From Actinomyces sp. zg-332 (GTDB taxonomy: Bacteria; Actinomycetota; Actinomycetes; Actinomycetales; Actinomycetaceae), in assembly GCF_011751945.2 (NCBI RefSeq), contig NZ_CP064951.1, positions 186,001 to 250,000 of the forward strand: a stretch of DNA of 64,000 bases. The letters are read 5' to 3'. The notes beneath the pieces are model-generated. The model did not search any database and was not told the DNA's origin. It was given only the letters and a program-made list of their open reading frames with translations. Shown in pieces: positions 33,691 to 41,918 of the stretch (position 1 is the stretch's first letter; each line of letters opens with the position of its first letter). The position numbers and the translations under genes are program-made.

Positions 33691-36600
33691 TTAGCTATCT
33701 TTTCTCTTTGCTGAGATAAGTACTAAACCAAAACCTACTATCAGCAAACTTAGAAGTGAATAAGAAACTGAACCGTCGAAACCTGTTTCAGGAAGCTTAG
33801 CAGATTTCTTTGGTTTTTCTCTCAACACAACATTTGGTTTCACAGGATCTTTAACAAATTCCCACTTACCAATGAAATGAGCATCAGCTTTATCTATAAT
33901 CTTAGATTCAGCATCCCAAGTTTTCCATACCCACTTACCATTTTCAGCCTTTACGACAACATCAGTCTTATCGAAGTTGTCTGTTGGGTTTACTTTTGTT
34001 CCGTTTAGTTTGTCTGTTTGGTTTGCTGGTGTTTTGTCCTTGATTGTTTGTGGTAGGTCTTTTCCAGCTGTGCCTGAGACAAACTCGTGTGTAACGTTGT
34101 ATTTGTTTTGTGTAAATACCCATGTTCCGACAAAGTGTGCGTCTTTTTTGTTGATGGTGTCTTCTTGTTTGTCCCAGCTGGTCCATTTCCAGATACCATC
34201 GTTGTCAGCGTCTTCAACATCTGTTTTGTCGAAGTTGTCTGTTGGGTTTACTTTTGTTCCGTTTAGTTTGTCTGTTTGGTTTGCTGGTGTTTTGTCCTTG
34301 ATTGTTTGTGGTAGGTCTTTTCCAGCTGTGCCTGAGACAAACTCGTGTGTAACGTTGTATTTGTTTTGTGTAAATACCCATGTTCCGACAAAGTGTGCGT
34401 CTTTTTTGTTGATGGTGTCTTCTTGTTTGTCCCAGTTGGTCCATTTCCAGATACCATCGTTGTCAGCGTCTTCAACATCTGTTTTGTCGAAGTTGTCTGT
34501 TGGGTTTACTTTTGTTCCGTTTAGTTTGTCTGTTTGGTTTGCTGGTGTTTTGTCCTTGATTGTTTGTGGTAGGTCTTTTCCAGCTGTGCCTGAGACAAAC
34601 TCGTGTGTAACGTTGTATTTGTTTTGTGTAAATACCCATGTTCCGACAAAGTGTGCGTCTTTTTTGTTGATGGTGTCTTCTTGTTTGTCCCAGTTGGTCC
34701 ATTTCCAGATACCATCGTTGTCGGTGTCTTCAACATCTGTTTTGTCGAAGTTGTCTGTTGGGTTTACTTTTGTTCCGTTTAGTTTGTCTGTTTGGTTTGC
34801 TGGTGTTTTGTCCTTGATTGTTTGTGGTAGGTCTTTTCCAGCTGTGCCTGAGACAAACTCGTGTGTAACGTTGTATTTGTTTTGTGTAAATACCCATGTT
34901 CCGACAAAGTGTGCGTCTTTTTTGTTGATGGTGTCTTCTTGTTTGTCCCAGTTGGTCCATTTCCAGATACCATCGTTGTCGGTGTCTTCAACATCTGTTT
35001 TGTCGAAGTTGTCTGTTGGGTTTACTTTTGTTCCGTTTGGTTTGTCTGTTTGGTTTGCTGGTGTTTTGTCCTTGATTGTTTGTGGTAGGTCTTTTCCAGC
35101 TGTGCCTGAGACAAACTCGTGTGTAACGTTAAAAACAGTTATCCAACCTGCATAAGTATGTAACTCATTCGTTGGTAGTATACCTGTGATAGCTGCTGTG
35201 CTATCAGTAAACTTTTCCTCTTCGAACTTGAATTTACGATCCCCATGTTCAGATTCATTATTCAAATCACAAATGAGCTCTTTCACATTGTCGTAGTACC
35301 ATCCAGTGAATGCGAAACCTGTACGTGAAGGAACATCACTAATCTTAGTCATCTGTTCTGGATCAGTCCAAGGAGCTGTGGAACTATAAACATCGTAAAG
35401 TTCTTCTTTTTCAGTTGAATTATCATCAAATTTAGCATCATCAGCATTAACGTGATAAACCATCTTTGCACGTTGGCCTACTACAATGGTCTTATTTTCT
35501 GGGTTGTAAACATAGTCCCATTTACCAATTGAAGTATTATCTTCGTATGCTGCTACAGGATTAGAATCATCAGCTTTCCTTGTTATATAGTGCAAGAAAT
35601 TAGCGTCAGATTTCACTGGTTCGTAGTTTCCATCACCTTTAGCAACAACATAGCCAACATGCCTTTCAGCGTTTTCTGGATATAAATTATGATCTTTAGC
35701 AACTTCGCTAATAGATACATCAATACGTTTAGTAAGAGTTCCAGTTAAAACAACTGCTGATTGACCATCGATAACGTGAATATCACCAGAAGTAGATATA
35801 TTGGCACGAGGCGTTATAATAACGTCTTTCTTTGCATAAATGTTAATACCAGCGTATTCACCAGCACCTTTAGTTGGGTGTTGAATACCACTCCACCAAG
35901 CACCGCCAACGAAGTGTCCACGCCACAAATCGTTCAATGTCATATCATCTAGCTTTAGATAACCGTCATTGAATATTGTGCCGCCAGCTTGTAGACCAAT
36001 ACCACCGTTTAGAACTGCACCACCGCTAATAGTTGTGCTGCCTGCATTGTAGATTAGACCACCAGCAGGTGATTGGCCTCCATTACCGTCAGCATCGTTG
36101 CCCATAGTGGTACCTTCAATGTTCAAGGTAGCACCCTTAGAAACATAAATCATACCACCAGCTTGACCTTCGTCACCTGAAGGAGCACCCCATGCCTGAG
36201 TATTTGCCTTGTGGAATTTGCCTCCACGTATAGTCACTGAAGCAGTTGATGGTTTACCGAATCTACCTCCGATTGAAATCATACCGCCAGTCTTATCAGC
36301 ATGGAAATTTGAAATATTTGTATTTTCAATTAAGGCTGTTGCACTTGAACCATCTTCGAAACAGATAGCACCACCAAATGTTGCTGAACCATTACCGTTG
36401 CCAACACCTCTACCAGTCAATGTTGAGTTCTTCAAAGATAGATTACCGCCACCAACAACGTCTATTACGCCACCAGCATGAATAACTTTACTGTTACCAG
36501 AAACAGTGAAAGTGCCATTATCTATTTCTAGATTTGAATGAGCGGAAAGAATTGATCCACCACTAATGCCATAAGCATCACCTAAGTTTTCCATCTTGTA

Positions 36601-37494
36601 TACATCGTTTGTGCTTGTAGCTTTTTTGTTTCCGGAGATTCCAGATAAGTATAGAGCACCACCTGTGTTGAAAGTAGCTGCAACGTTATAAGTATTATTT
36701 GAAGAGGTGAAATTTGAATTTACAATGTGGAAAACGCCACCTTGATTAGAATTTGCGGTGACTTGGTTATTATGGTTACCAGTAAAAGTTGAACCACTTA
36801 CAGTTACATTTTCGCTGTTTTCAATATAAGCAAAACCACCACCAGATAAAATACCAGAAACGTTATTAGTTGCTACAGAATCAACGATTTCAACTAGTTT
36901 TGTATGATAAGCATATATTGCACCACCATGACCATTCATACCGTCACGAGGTTTAGGGTTAGGTAATATGCCACGGTTATTTTCAAAAGTTGTGTTATGG
37001 AACTTTACAGTTGAGTCTACACCTGCATATATTGCACCACCATCACTGTTACCTGAATTTGGATCACTAACTCCGTTTTTCCAGCTTATACCATTGGAAA
37101 TTTTACCATTTCTAAAATCCAACTTAGCACCATCAGTGAGGCGTAATAACCTACCATTGTTATTACCGTCAAGGTTAATATTGTCAAACTTCAAAGTTGT
37201 GTTAGATCCACTTAATCTAAACATTGAATCTACATCACCAGAAGTTATTGTGTTACCACTTGTGCTAGAGATTGTTACTTCACGTGCTGAAGTAAAACTT
37301 ACTTCTATTGGCGAAGTTACTTGAAAATTTGAAGTTATATTTATATTAGTTTCGCCACCAGATAGGGCTGCTCTAAGCTGTGCTTCAGTAGAAACATCAG
37401 TTGTAGCATAAGAAACATTAACATTAGGAATGCCGAGTAAAATTAGGCTTACTACGGATAAAACTGTTAGAAAATTTGCGACTCGTTGCCTCAT
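33691..37494 (-). CDS. LPXTG-anchored beta-helix adhesin with five tandem SHIRT repeats
   Basis: ATG 37494 has AGGGA 7 bp upstream. The 1,267-residue protein has a signal peptide (~1-31). Residues ~40-620 form a right-handed parallel beta-helix, with repeated GGAIYA, GGMIYV and GGTIFN-type turns and N/S/T-rich rungs, like pectate-lyase-fold adhesins. An InlB-like FTGWYY segment lies near 730-780. Five SHIRT-type repeats of 86 residues follow (NVTHEFVSGTAGKDLPQTIK ... HFVGTWVF), then LPETG, a membrane helix and SAKRKDS. SHIRT repeats make long, stiff stalks in streptococcal periscope adhesins. The gene interrupts the conserved ABC-F/glmU order and is on the opposite strand, which suggests insertion. 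Its repeats use A/C-ending codons unlike the rest of the gene. Confidence 0.92.
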   Translation of the reverse strand: MRQRVANFLTVLSVVSLILLGIPNVNVSYATTDVSTEAQLRAALSGGETNINITSNFQVTSPIEVSFTSAREVTISSTSGNTITSGDVDSMFRLSGSNTTLKFDNINLDGNNNGRLLRLTDGAKLDFRNGKISNGISWKNGVSDPNSGNSDGGAIYAGVDSTVKFHNTTFENNRGILPNPKPRDGMNGHGGAIYAYHTKLVEIVDSVATNNVSGILSGGGFAYIENSENVTVSGSTFTGNHNNQVTANSNQGGVFHIVNSNFTSSNNTYNVAATFNTGGALYLSGISGNKKATSTNDVYKMENLGDAYGISGGSILSAHSNLEIDNGTFTVSGNSKVIHAGGVIDVVGGGNLSLKNSTLTGRGVGNGNGSATFGGAICFEDGSSATALIENTNISNFHADKTGGMISIGGRFGKPSTASVTIRGGKFHKANTQAWGAPSGDEGQAGGMIYVSKGATLNIEGTTMGNDADGNGGQSPAGGLIYNAGSTTISGGAVLNGGIGLQAGGTIFNDGYLKLDDMTLNDLWRGHFVGGAWWSGIQHPTKGAGEYAGINIYAKKDVIITPRANISTSGDIHVIDGQSAVVLTGTLTKRIDVSISEVAKDHNLYPENAERHVGYVVAKGDGNYEPVKSDANFLHYITRKADDSNPVAAYEDNTSIGKWDYVYNPENKTIVVGQRAKMVYHVNADDAKFDDNSTEKEELYDVYSSTAPWTDPEQMTKISDVPSRTGFAFTGWYYDNVKELICDLNNESEHGDRKFKFEEEKFTDSTAAITGILPTNELHTYAGWITVFNVTHEFVSGTAGKDLPQTIKDKTPANQTDKPNGTKVNPTDNFDKTDVEDTDNDGIWKWTNWDKQEDTINKKDAHFVGTWVFTQNKYNVTHEFVSGTAGKDLPQTIKDKTPANQTDKLNGTKVNPTDNFDKTDVEDTDNDGIWKWTNWDKQEDTINKKDAHFVGTWVFTQNKYNVTHEFVSGTAGKDLPQTIKDKTPANQTDKLNGTKVNPTDNFDKTDVEDADNDGIWKWTNWDKQEDTINKKDAHFVGTWVFTQNKYNVTHEFVSGTAGKDLPQTIKDKTPANQTDKLNGTKVNPTDNFDKTDVEDADNDGIWKWTSWDKQEDTINKKDAHFVGTWVFTQNKYNVTHEFVSGTAGKDLPQTIKDKTPANQTDKLNGTKVNPTDNFDKTDVVVKAENGKWVWKTWDAESKIIDKADAHFIGKWEFVKDPVKPNVVLREKPKKSAKLPETGFDGSVSYSLLSLLIVGFGLVLISAKRKDS
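33850..35133 (-). repeat. 258-bp SHIRT tandem repeats, nearly identical
   Basis: Five units with a period of exactly 258 bp; the segment for YNVTHEFVSG recurs at about 34091, 34349, 34607, 34865 and 35123. The central copies differ by only a few bases (for example EDTDNDG versus EDADNDG). The copy nearest the wall anchor is diverged in its second half. Such identity favours copy-number change by recombination. Confidence 0.95.
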
Positions 37495-37651
37495 AGTTTT
37501 TCCCTGTACATAATTCTATAAATAACAGACTAATTCTAGATTGTTTCAATGTGGAAGTAAAATTTTATTAAGAAAATATAACAATTGATAAAATGAGGTT
37601 TGTTGTTTTACTGCCATGTCATAAAACTATAGATATTAAAAATAAAATTAT

Positions 37652-37680
37652 TTGATTTTAATTTGAAATATTATTATACT
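37652..37680 (+). promoter_or_regulatory. Promoter of tRNA-Gln
   Basis: TTGATT (37652-37657), 17 bp, TATACT (37675-37680). The predicted start, about 37687, is 5 bp before the tRNA. Confidence 0.7.
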
Positions 37681-37691
37681 TATAAAGTTAT

Positions 37692-37762
37692 TCCGCCTTA
37701 GTGTAATGGCAGCACCCCGGTTTTTGGTACCGTTAGTCTAGGTTCGAGTCCTGGAGGCGGAG
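37692..37762 (+). tRNA. tRNA-Gln (anticodon TTG)
   Basis: A 71-nt cloverleaf. The acceptor arm is TCCGCCT / AGGCGGA with discriminator G, and the T-arm loop is GTTCGAGTC. The anticodon loop TTTTGGT reads TTG. The top pair of the anticodon stem (C27-U43) is mismatched. CCA is not encoded. A T-run follows directly. tRNA-Gln just upstream of glmU is the conserved actinobacterial arrangement. Confidence 0.95.
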
Positions 37763-38129
37763 CTTTTTTATACTTTAAATACCTAAAATATATTTCTTTA
37801 AAAGTCTCCACAAATCTTACGAATAGTACTCTTTCAATTATTTACGTGTTATATACGTTGACCAAGAATAATCATTAAAATTGACGATACCGATAAAAAT
37901 CATTTTAAAAGAGATATACACAAAATATATTGCTAAAATTTATAAGGTAAGAATTTTGAAACAAAAACACCTAAGTGGAGGTATAACAACATTATTTAAC
38001 AATCCATAAATAGCAAAAAACTCAATAAAACAAAATATATAGTTAGTTATAGTTGCTTAAAGGAATTTAAAAAATAAAAATAATACAGTAAACTTATCTT
38101 GGTACTAAAAATTCGTTGAGGAATAAAAT
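37763..38129. other. Intergenic region upstream of glmU
   Basis: 367 bp of AT-rich DNA with no gene. It should hold the tRNA terminator (CTTTTTTATA directly after the tRNA) and the glmU promoter. A GAGGAA ribosome-binding site precedes glmU. Confidence 0.5.
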
Positions 38130-39563
38130 ATGTCTAACAATCTACTAGCAGTAGTAGTACTAGCCGCCGGTCAAGGCACACGAATGAAATCTAAGCTACC
38201 GAAAGTTCTACACAAAATGTGCGGAAAAACAATGCTTGGATTTGCTTTAGAAAACGCTAAAAAAGTTGACCCTAAATATACAATTACCGTAGTAAGACAT
38301 GAAAGAGAACAAATAGTCTCTTACCTAGAAAATGAATATCCAGATGTCAAAATAGTTGACCAAGATGAAATACCTGGTACAGGTAGAGCGGTCGAATGTG
38401 CTATAGAATCAATAAAAGAAGAAAAAGGAACAGTTATAGTCACTTGTGCTGATGTTCCAATGCTAGAATTCGACACAATACAAAACTTAGTAAAATATCA
38501 TGAAAGCAACGAAGCTTTAGTTACAGTCCTAACAACTGAACTAGAAAATCCAACAGGATATGGAAGAATAGTCACACAAGACTCAACGTTCAAAGAAATA
38601 GTTGAAGAAAAAGACGCTTGTCAAAATATTAAGAAAATAAAACAAATCAACGGTGGAATCTACGCATTCGAAATATCTTTCCTAAAAGAAACAATAAAAA
38701 CTTTAGATCGTAACAATTCACAAAACGAAATTTACCTAACAGATTTAGTGAAAAAAGCTTACGAAAAAGGAAACAAAGCTTTTACATACAACATTTCAGA
38801 CTACGAACAAATACAAGGATGTAACGATAGAGTACAACTTGCTGATTTGCGTTCAAAAATGAACAAAAGAATATGTGAAACATGGATGCGTGAGGGTGTA
38901 ACAATATTTGACCCAAATACAACTTGGATTGATGCAGAAGTTACAATCGAATCAGACGTAACTATTATGCCTAACACAATCCTAGAAGGAACCACACACA
39001 TTTCAGAAGGAACAATAATCGGTCCTGATACAAACTTAAAAAATGTAAAAGTTGGTAAAAATGCCAAAGTCGAAAGAACACAAGGCAGTGACTCAACACT
39101 AGGCGATGAAACAAATATAGGACCATTTGCCTATATAAGACCAGGAACCAACTTAGGGAATAACGGTAAAATTGGTGGATTTGTGGAAACCAAGAACTCA
39201 ACTATTGGGCAAGGATCAAAAGTTCCACATCTATCCTATGTAGGGGATGCAACTATAGGAAAGTTCACAAACATAGGAGCTGCATCAATTTTCGTAAACT
39301 ATGACGGTGTTGAAAAACACCAAACAACTATTGGAGACTACTGTCGTCTAGGATCTGACAACATGTATGTTGCTCCAGTATTAGTAGGTGACGGAGTATA
39401 CACAGGAGCAGGAACTGTAGTTAGAAAAGATATTCCTTCAGGAGCCCTTAGTGTAAACGACACCGACCAAAGAATAATTGAGGGATGGGTAGAAAAGAAA
39501 CGACCAGGCACACCGGCTGCACAAGCTGTAAAAAATAAGAACAACAAAAATAACCAACACTAA
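38130..39563 (+). CDS. glmU: Bifunctional UDP-GlcNAc pyrophosphorylase / glucosamine-1-phosphate acetyltransferase
   Basis: 477 residues. The N-terminal uridylyltransferase has LAAGQGTRMKSKLPKVLHKM, the GTGRAV motif and NGGIYAF; the C-terminal half is a left-handed beta-helix acetyltransferase (IGPFAYIRPGTNLG, GFVETKNSTIG, YVGDATIG). It makes UDP-GlcNAc for peptidoglycan from glucosamine-1-phosphate. The C-terminus ends in an Asn/Lys tail. prs follows 18 bp later, so the two form an operon. Confidence 0.97.
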   Translation: MSNNLLAVVVLAAGQGTRMKSKLPKVLHKMCGKTMLGFALENAKKVDPKYTITVVRHEREQIVSYLENEYPDVKIVDQDEIPGTGRAVECAIESIKEEKGTVIVTCADVPMLEFDTIQNLVKYHESNEALVTVLTTELENPTGYGRIVTQDSTFKEIVEEKDACQNIKKIKQINGGIYAFEISFLKETIKTLDRNNSQNEIYLTDLVKKAYEKGNKAFTYNISDYEQIQGCNDRVQLADLRSKMNKRICETWMREGVTIFDPNTTWIDAEVTIESDVTIMPNTILEGTTHISEGTIIGPDTNLKNVKVGKNAKVERTQGSDSTLGDETNIGPFAYIRPGTNLGNNGKIGGFVETKNSTIGQGSKVPHLSYVGDATIGKFTNIGAASIFVNYDGVEKHQTTIGDYCRLGSDNMYVAPVLVGDGVYTGAGTVVRKDIPSGALSVNDTDQRIIEGWVEKKRPGTPAAQAVKNKNNKNNQH

Positions 39564-39581
39564 CTTGAAGGAGACACACTG

Positions 39582-40556
39582 ATGACCGGATTAACCTCCG
39601 CCGGCGAAAAACGTCTTGTAGTAGTAACAGGACGATCCCATCCAAAATTAGCTGAGGATGTTGTAAAAGAACTAGGAATAGATCTTATCCAAACAACAGC
39701 ATACGATTTTGCAAACGGTGAAATCTATGTTAGATTCACAGAAAGCGTACGTGGTAGTGACGTATTCGTACTACAGTCACACACAGACCCAATTAACAAA
39801 TGGCTAGTTGAACAACTACTAATGGTAGACGCACTAAAACGCGCCTCAGCTAAGAGAATCACAGTAGTAATGCCATTTTATCCATACGCTCGTCAAGACA
39901 AAAAGCACAGAGGTCGTGAACCAATATCAGCACGCCTAATAGCTGATTTATTCAAAACAGCAGGCGCTGATCGCCTAATGTCAATCGACCTACACACATC
40001 ACAAGAACAAGGTTTCTTTGATGGACCAGTTGACCACCTATGGGCAATGCCAGTTCTGATTGACTATGTAAAAACACGAGTAGACCTTGATAAGGTAGCA
40101 GTTGTCTCACCAGACGCTGGTCGTATCCGTGTAGCTGAAAAATGGGCAAATAAGCTAGGAGGTTGCCCTCTAGCTTTCGTTCACAAGACACGCGACATAA
40201 ACTCACCTAATAAAGCTGTTGCTAACCGTATCGTAGGTGATGTAAAGGGACGTCAATGTGTATTGGTAGATGATATGATCGACACTGGTGGCACTATTGC
40301 TCAAGCTTCAAAAATTTTGTTAGACAATGGAGCCTCAGAAGTAATTATTGCTACAACACATGGCATATTGTCAGAACCAGCAGTTGAACGCCTAAGCACT
40401 TGTGGAGCTAAAGAAGTCATCGTAACAGATACACTTCCAATTGTTGAATCAAAGCGTTTTGACAATCTAACTATCCTATCTATTGCACCTCTACTAGCAA
40501 CAGCAATCCATGAAGTGTTTGAAGATGGATCAGTTACAGGACTGTTCGGTGAATAA
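39582..40556 (+). CDS. prs: Ribose-phosphate pyrophosphokinase
   Basis: 324 residues making PRPP from ribose-5-phosphate and ATP for nucleotide, histidine and tryptophan synthesis. Motifs: PFYPYARQDKKHRGREPIS (flexible ATP loop), the SIDLHTSQEQGFF segment and the PRPP-binding LVDDMIDTGGTI. AAGGAG lies before ATG 39582. It directly follows glmU and ends at a strong terminator. Confidence 0.97.
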   Translation: MTGLTSAGEKRLVVVTGRSHPKLAEDVVKELGIDLIQTTAYDFANGEIYVRFTESVRGSDVFVLQSHTDPINKWLVEQLLMVDALKRASAKRITVVMPFYPYARQDKKHRGREPISARLIADLFKTAGADRLMSIDLHTSQEQGFFDGPVDHLWAMPVLIDYVKTRVDLDKVAVVSPDAGRIRVAEKWANKLGGCPLAFVHKTRDINSPNKAVANRIVGDVKGRQCVLVDDMIDTGGTIAQASKILLDNGASEVIIATTHGILSEPAVERLSTCGAKEVIVTDTLPIVESKRFDNLTILSIAPLLATAIHEVFEDGSVTGLFGE

Positions 40557-40598
40557 TTTCAGCTGAAATATCAATAAAATACTAATAAAACAACGTTA

Positions 40599-40641
40599 AA
40601 AGAAAGTGTGTCTAAAACAAATAAGGCACACTTTCTTTATA
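40599..40641 (+). terminator. Intrinsic terminator after prs
   Basis: AAAGAAAGTGTG (40599-40610) and CACACTTTCTTT (40627-40638) form a perfect 12-bp stem ending in T-rich sequence. Confidence 0.82.
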
Positions 40642-40731
40642 CCATTAAAAATACGGAAAACTTTAGAACAAAATTTACATAAAATGCTTGAAAAATTTGC
40701 ATATAAAACACAAATTGATAAACTTATATAA

Positions 40732-40798
40732 GCCTCGGCGAGGGAAACAAATACAGTGTTCCGTTATCGACGTGGCCGCTTTTGCGTCCAACCGAGGC
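40732..40798 (+). promoter_or_regulatory. Structured mRNA leader of rplY (three-way junction candidate)
   Basis: GCCTCGG (40732-40738) and CCGAGGC (40792-40798) close a 67-nt element. Inside, GGAAACA pairs with TGTTCC (40743-40762) and GACG pairs with CGTC (40769-40788), giving a compact three-way junction 35 nt before the L25 start. It is clearly richer in G+C than the flanks. An autoregulatory leader is plausible, since r-proteins often bind their own mRNAs; no family can be named. Confidence 0.45.
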
Positions 40799-40833
40799 CA
40801 TGTGATAAAAACTATAATAAAAGGAGAAATCTC

Positions 40834-41115
40834 ATGGCTGAAAAGCTAGTAGTAAGACTACGTGAAGAATTTGGTAAAGGATTTGCACGTCGTGCACGCG
40901 TAAACGGTGAAGTTCCAGGTGTAGTTTACGGTAAAGGTGAAGAAACCCTACACGTTCTATTGCCAGGACACGAAATTTTCCTAATTGTAAAGGATAACCG
41001 TAAAGCTGAAGTAGTCCTAGAACTAGATGGAAAAGAAATTAACGCAAAGATTCAAGAAGTACAGGTACATCCAGTACGTCGCGATATTCTACACGTTGAC
41101 TTCGTACGTATCTAA
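40834..41115 (+). CDS. rplY: 50S ribosomal protein L25, short form
   Basis: ATG 40834 with AAGGAG 7 bp upstream; a longer frame reaching 40756 runs through the structured leader and is rejected. The 93-residue product (MAEKLVVRLREEFGKGFARR ... VHPVRRDILHVDFVRI) is the bare L25 domain that binds 5S rRNA. Most actinobacteria have a ~200-residue CTC-type L25 with an extra C-terminal domain, which is absent here. The conserved neighbours prs and pth support the assignment. Confidence 0.93.
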   Translation: MAEKLVVRLREEFGKGFARRARVNGEVPGVVYGKGEETLHVLLPGHEIFLIVKDNRKAEVVLELDGKEINAKIQEVQVHPVRRDILHVDFVRI

Positions 41116-41139
41116 TTGCGTAAATATTAGATACAAAAT

Positions 41140-41173
41140 AGTGCCTAGGTATCTTCTAGGCACTTTTATTTTT
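41140..41173 (+). terminator. Intrinsic terminator after rplY
   Basis: AGTGCCTAG (41140-41148) and CTAGGCACT (41156-41164) form a perfect stem followed by TTTATTTTT. Confidence 0.85.
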
Positions 41174-41253
41174 AAACAACTAACTGAATAAGTAACAACT
41201 TGAATAGCTTTTCAAAAATAACATATAGAAAAGCTATAATTTGGGGAGAAAAC

Positions 41254-41847
41254 ATGAACACTTATGTTGTTGTAGGATTAGGTAACCCTGGAGAAAAATA
41301 CGCAAACACTTTGCACAACATAGGCTATATGGTAGTTGATGAAATTGCTAAACGACATAACGTGACATTTAAACAACATAAAACATCTAACTTAGTTGCG
41401 CAGTTACAATTAGGTTACGGAATAGATTCCCCGAAAGTAATACTAGTAAAACCTTGCTCATATATGAACGAGTCTGGCAGACCTGTAAATGAGATACTAA
41501 AATTCTTCAAACTGAATCAAACTAATTTAGTTGTAGTCCAAGATGAACTAGATATAAATCGTTTTAGCTTAAAAATGAAAATCGGAGGAGGAGAAGGTGG
41601 CCATAATGGTCTAAAATCCATCTCCCAACACATTGGAAGCAAAAACTACATAAGAGTTAGATATGGTATAGGTCGCCCGCCAGGACGCATGCCTGTAGCT
41701 GACTATGTTTTATCCAACTTTCATAAAAAAGACGAAGACATGAAACAAGTATGTATCGTTGAATGTGCTGACGCTGTAGAAGAAATAATTACCTTAGGAT
41801 TTGACAAAGCGCAATCAAGACTACATACTCTTCAAAATCAAAGATAA
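41254..41847 (+). CDS. pth: Peptidyl-tRNA hydrolase
   Basis: ATG 41254 with GGGGAG 6 bp upstream; the frame is open to 41200 but has no site there. 197 residues. Motifs: VVGLGNPGEKYANTLHNIGY with the catalytic histidine, KPCSYMNESG, and GGGEGGHNGLKSI. It releases peptides from stalled peptidyl-tRNA. Located between rplY and mfd, as in other actinobacteria. Confidence 0.96.
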   Translation: MNTYVVVGLGNPGEKYANTLHNIGYMVVDEIAKRHNVTFKQHKTSNLVAQLQLGYGIDSPKVILVKPCSYMNESGRPVNEILKFFKLNQTNLVVVQDELDINRFSLKMKIGGGEGGHNGLKSISQHIGSKNYIRVRYGIGRPPGRMPVADYVLSNFHKKDEDMKQVCIVECADAVEEIITLGFDKAQSRLHTLQNQR

Positions 41848-41918
41848 ACTTATTGAACTATTACAATCATAAAACATAACCTAAGTGCATAAAATTTTAC
41901 ATACTAGAAGAAAATAAG

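Noticed and set aside
33977-35155. 392-residue frame on the plus strand through the SHIRT repeats, and many 71-76-residue minus-strand frames with a 258-bp period
   Set aside because: They are antisense or shifted readings of the repeat array. The composition lacks stops, and the true frame on the minus strand has signal peptide, repeats and LPETG.
33691-37494. Mobile element carrying the SHIRT adhesin
   Set aside because: The gene interrupts a conserved order, but I see no integrase, transposase, terminal repeats or target duplication, and the nearby tRNA-Gln is intact with no second copy of its 3' end noticed.
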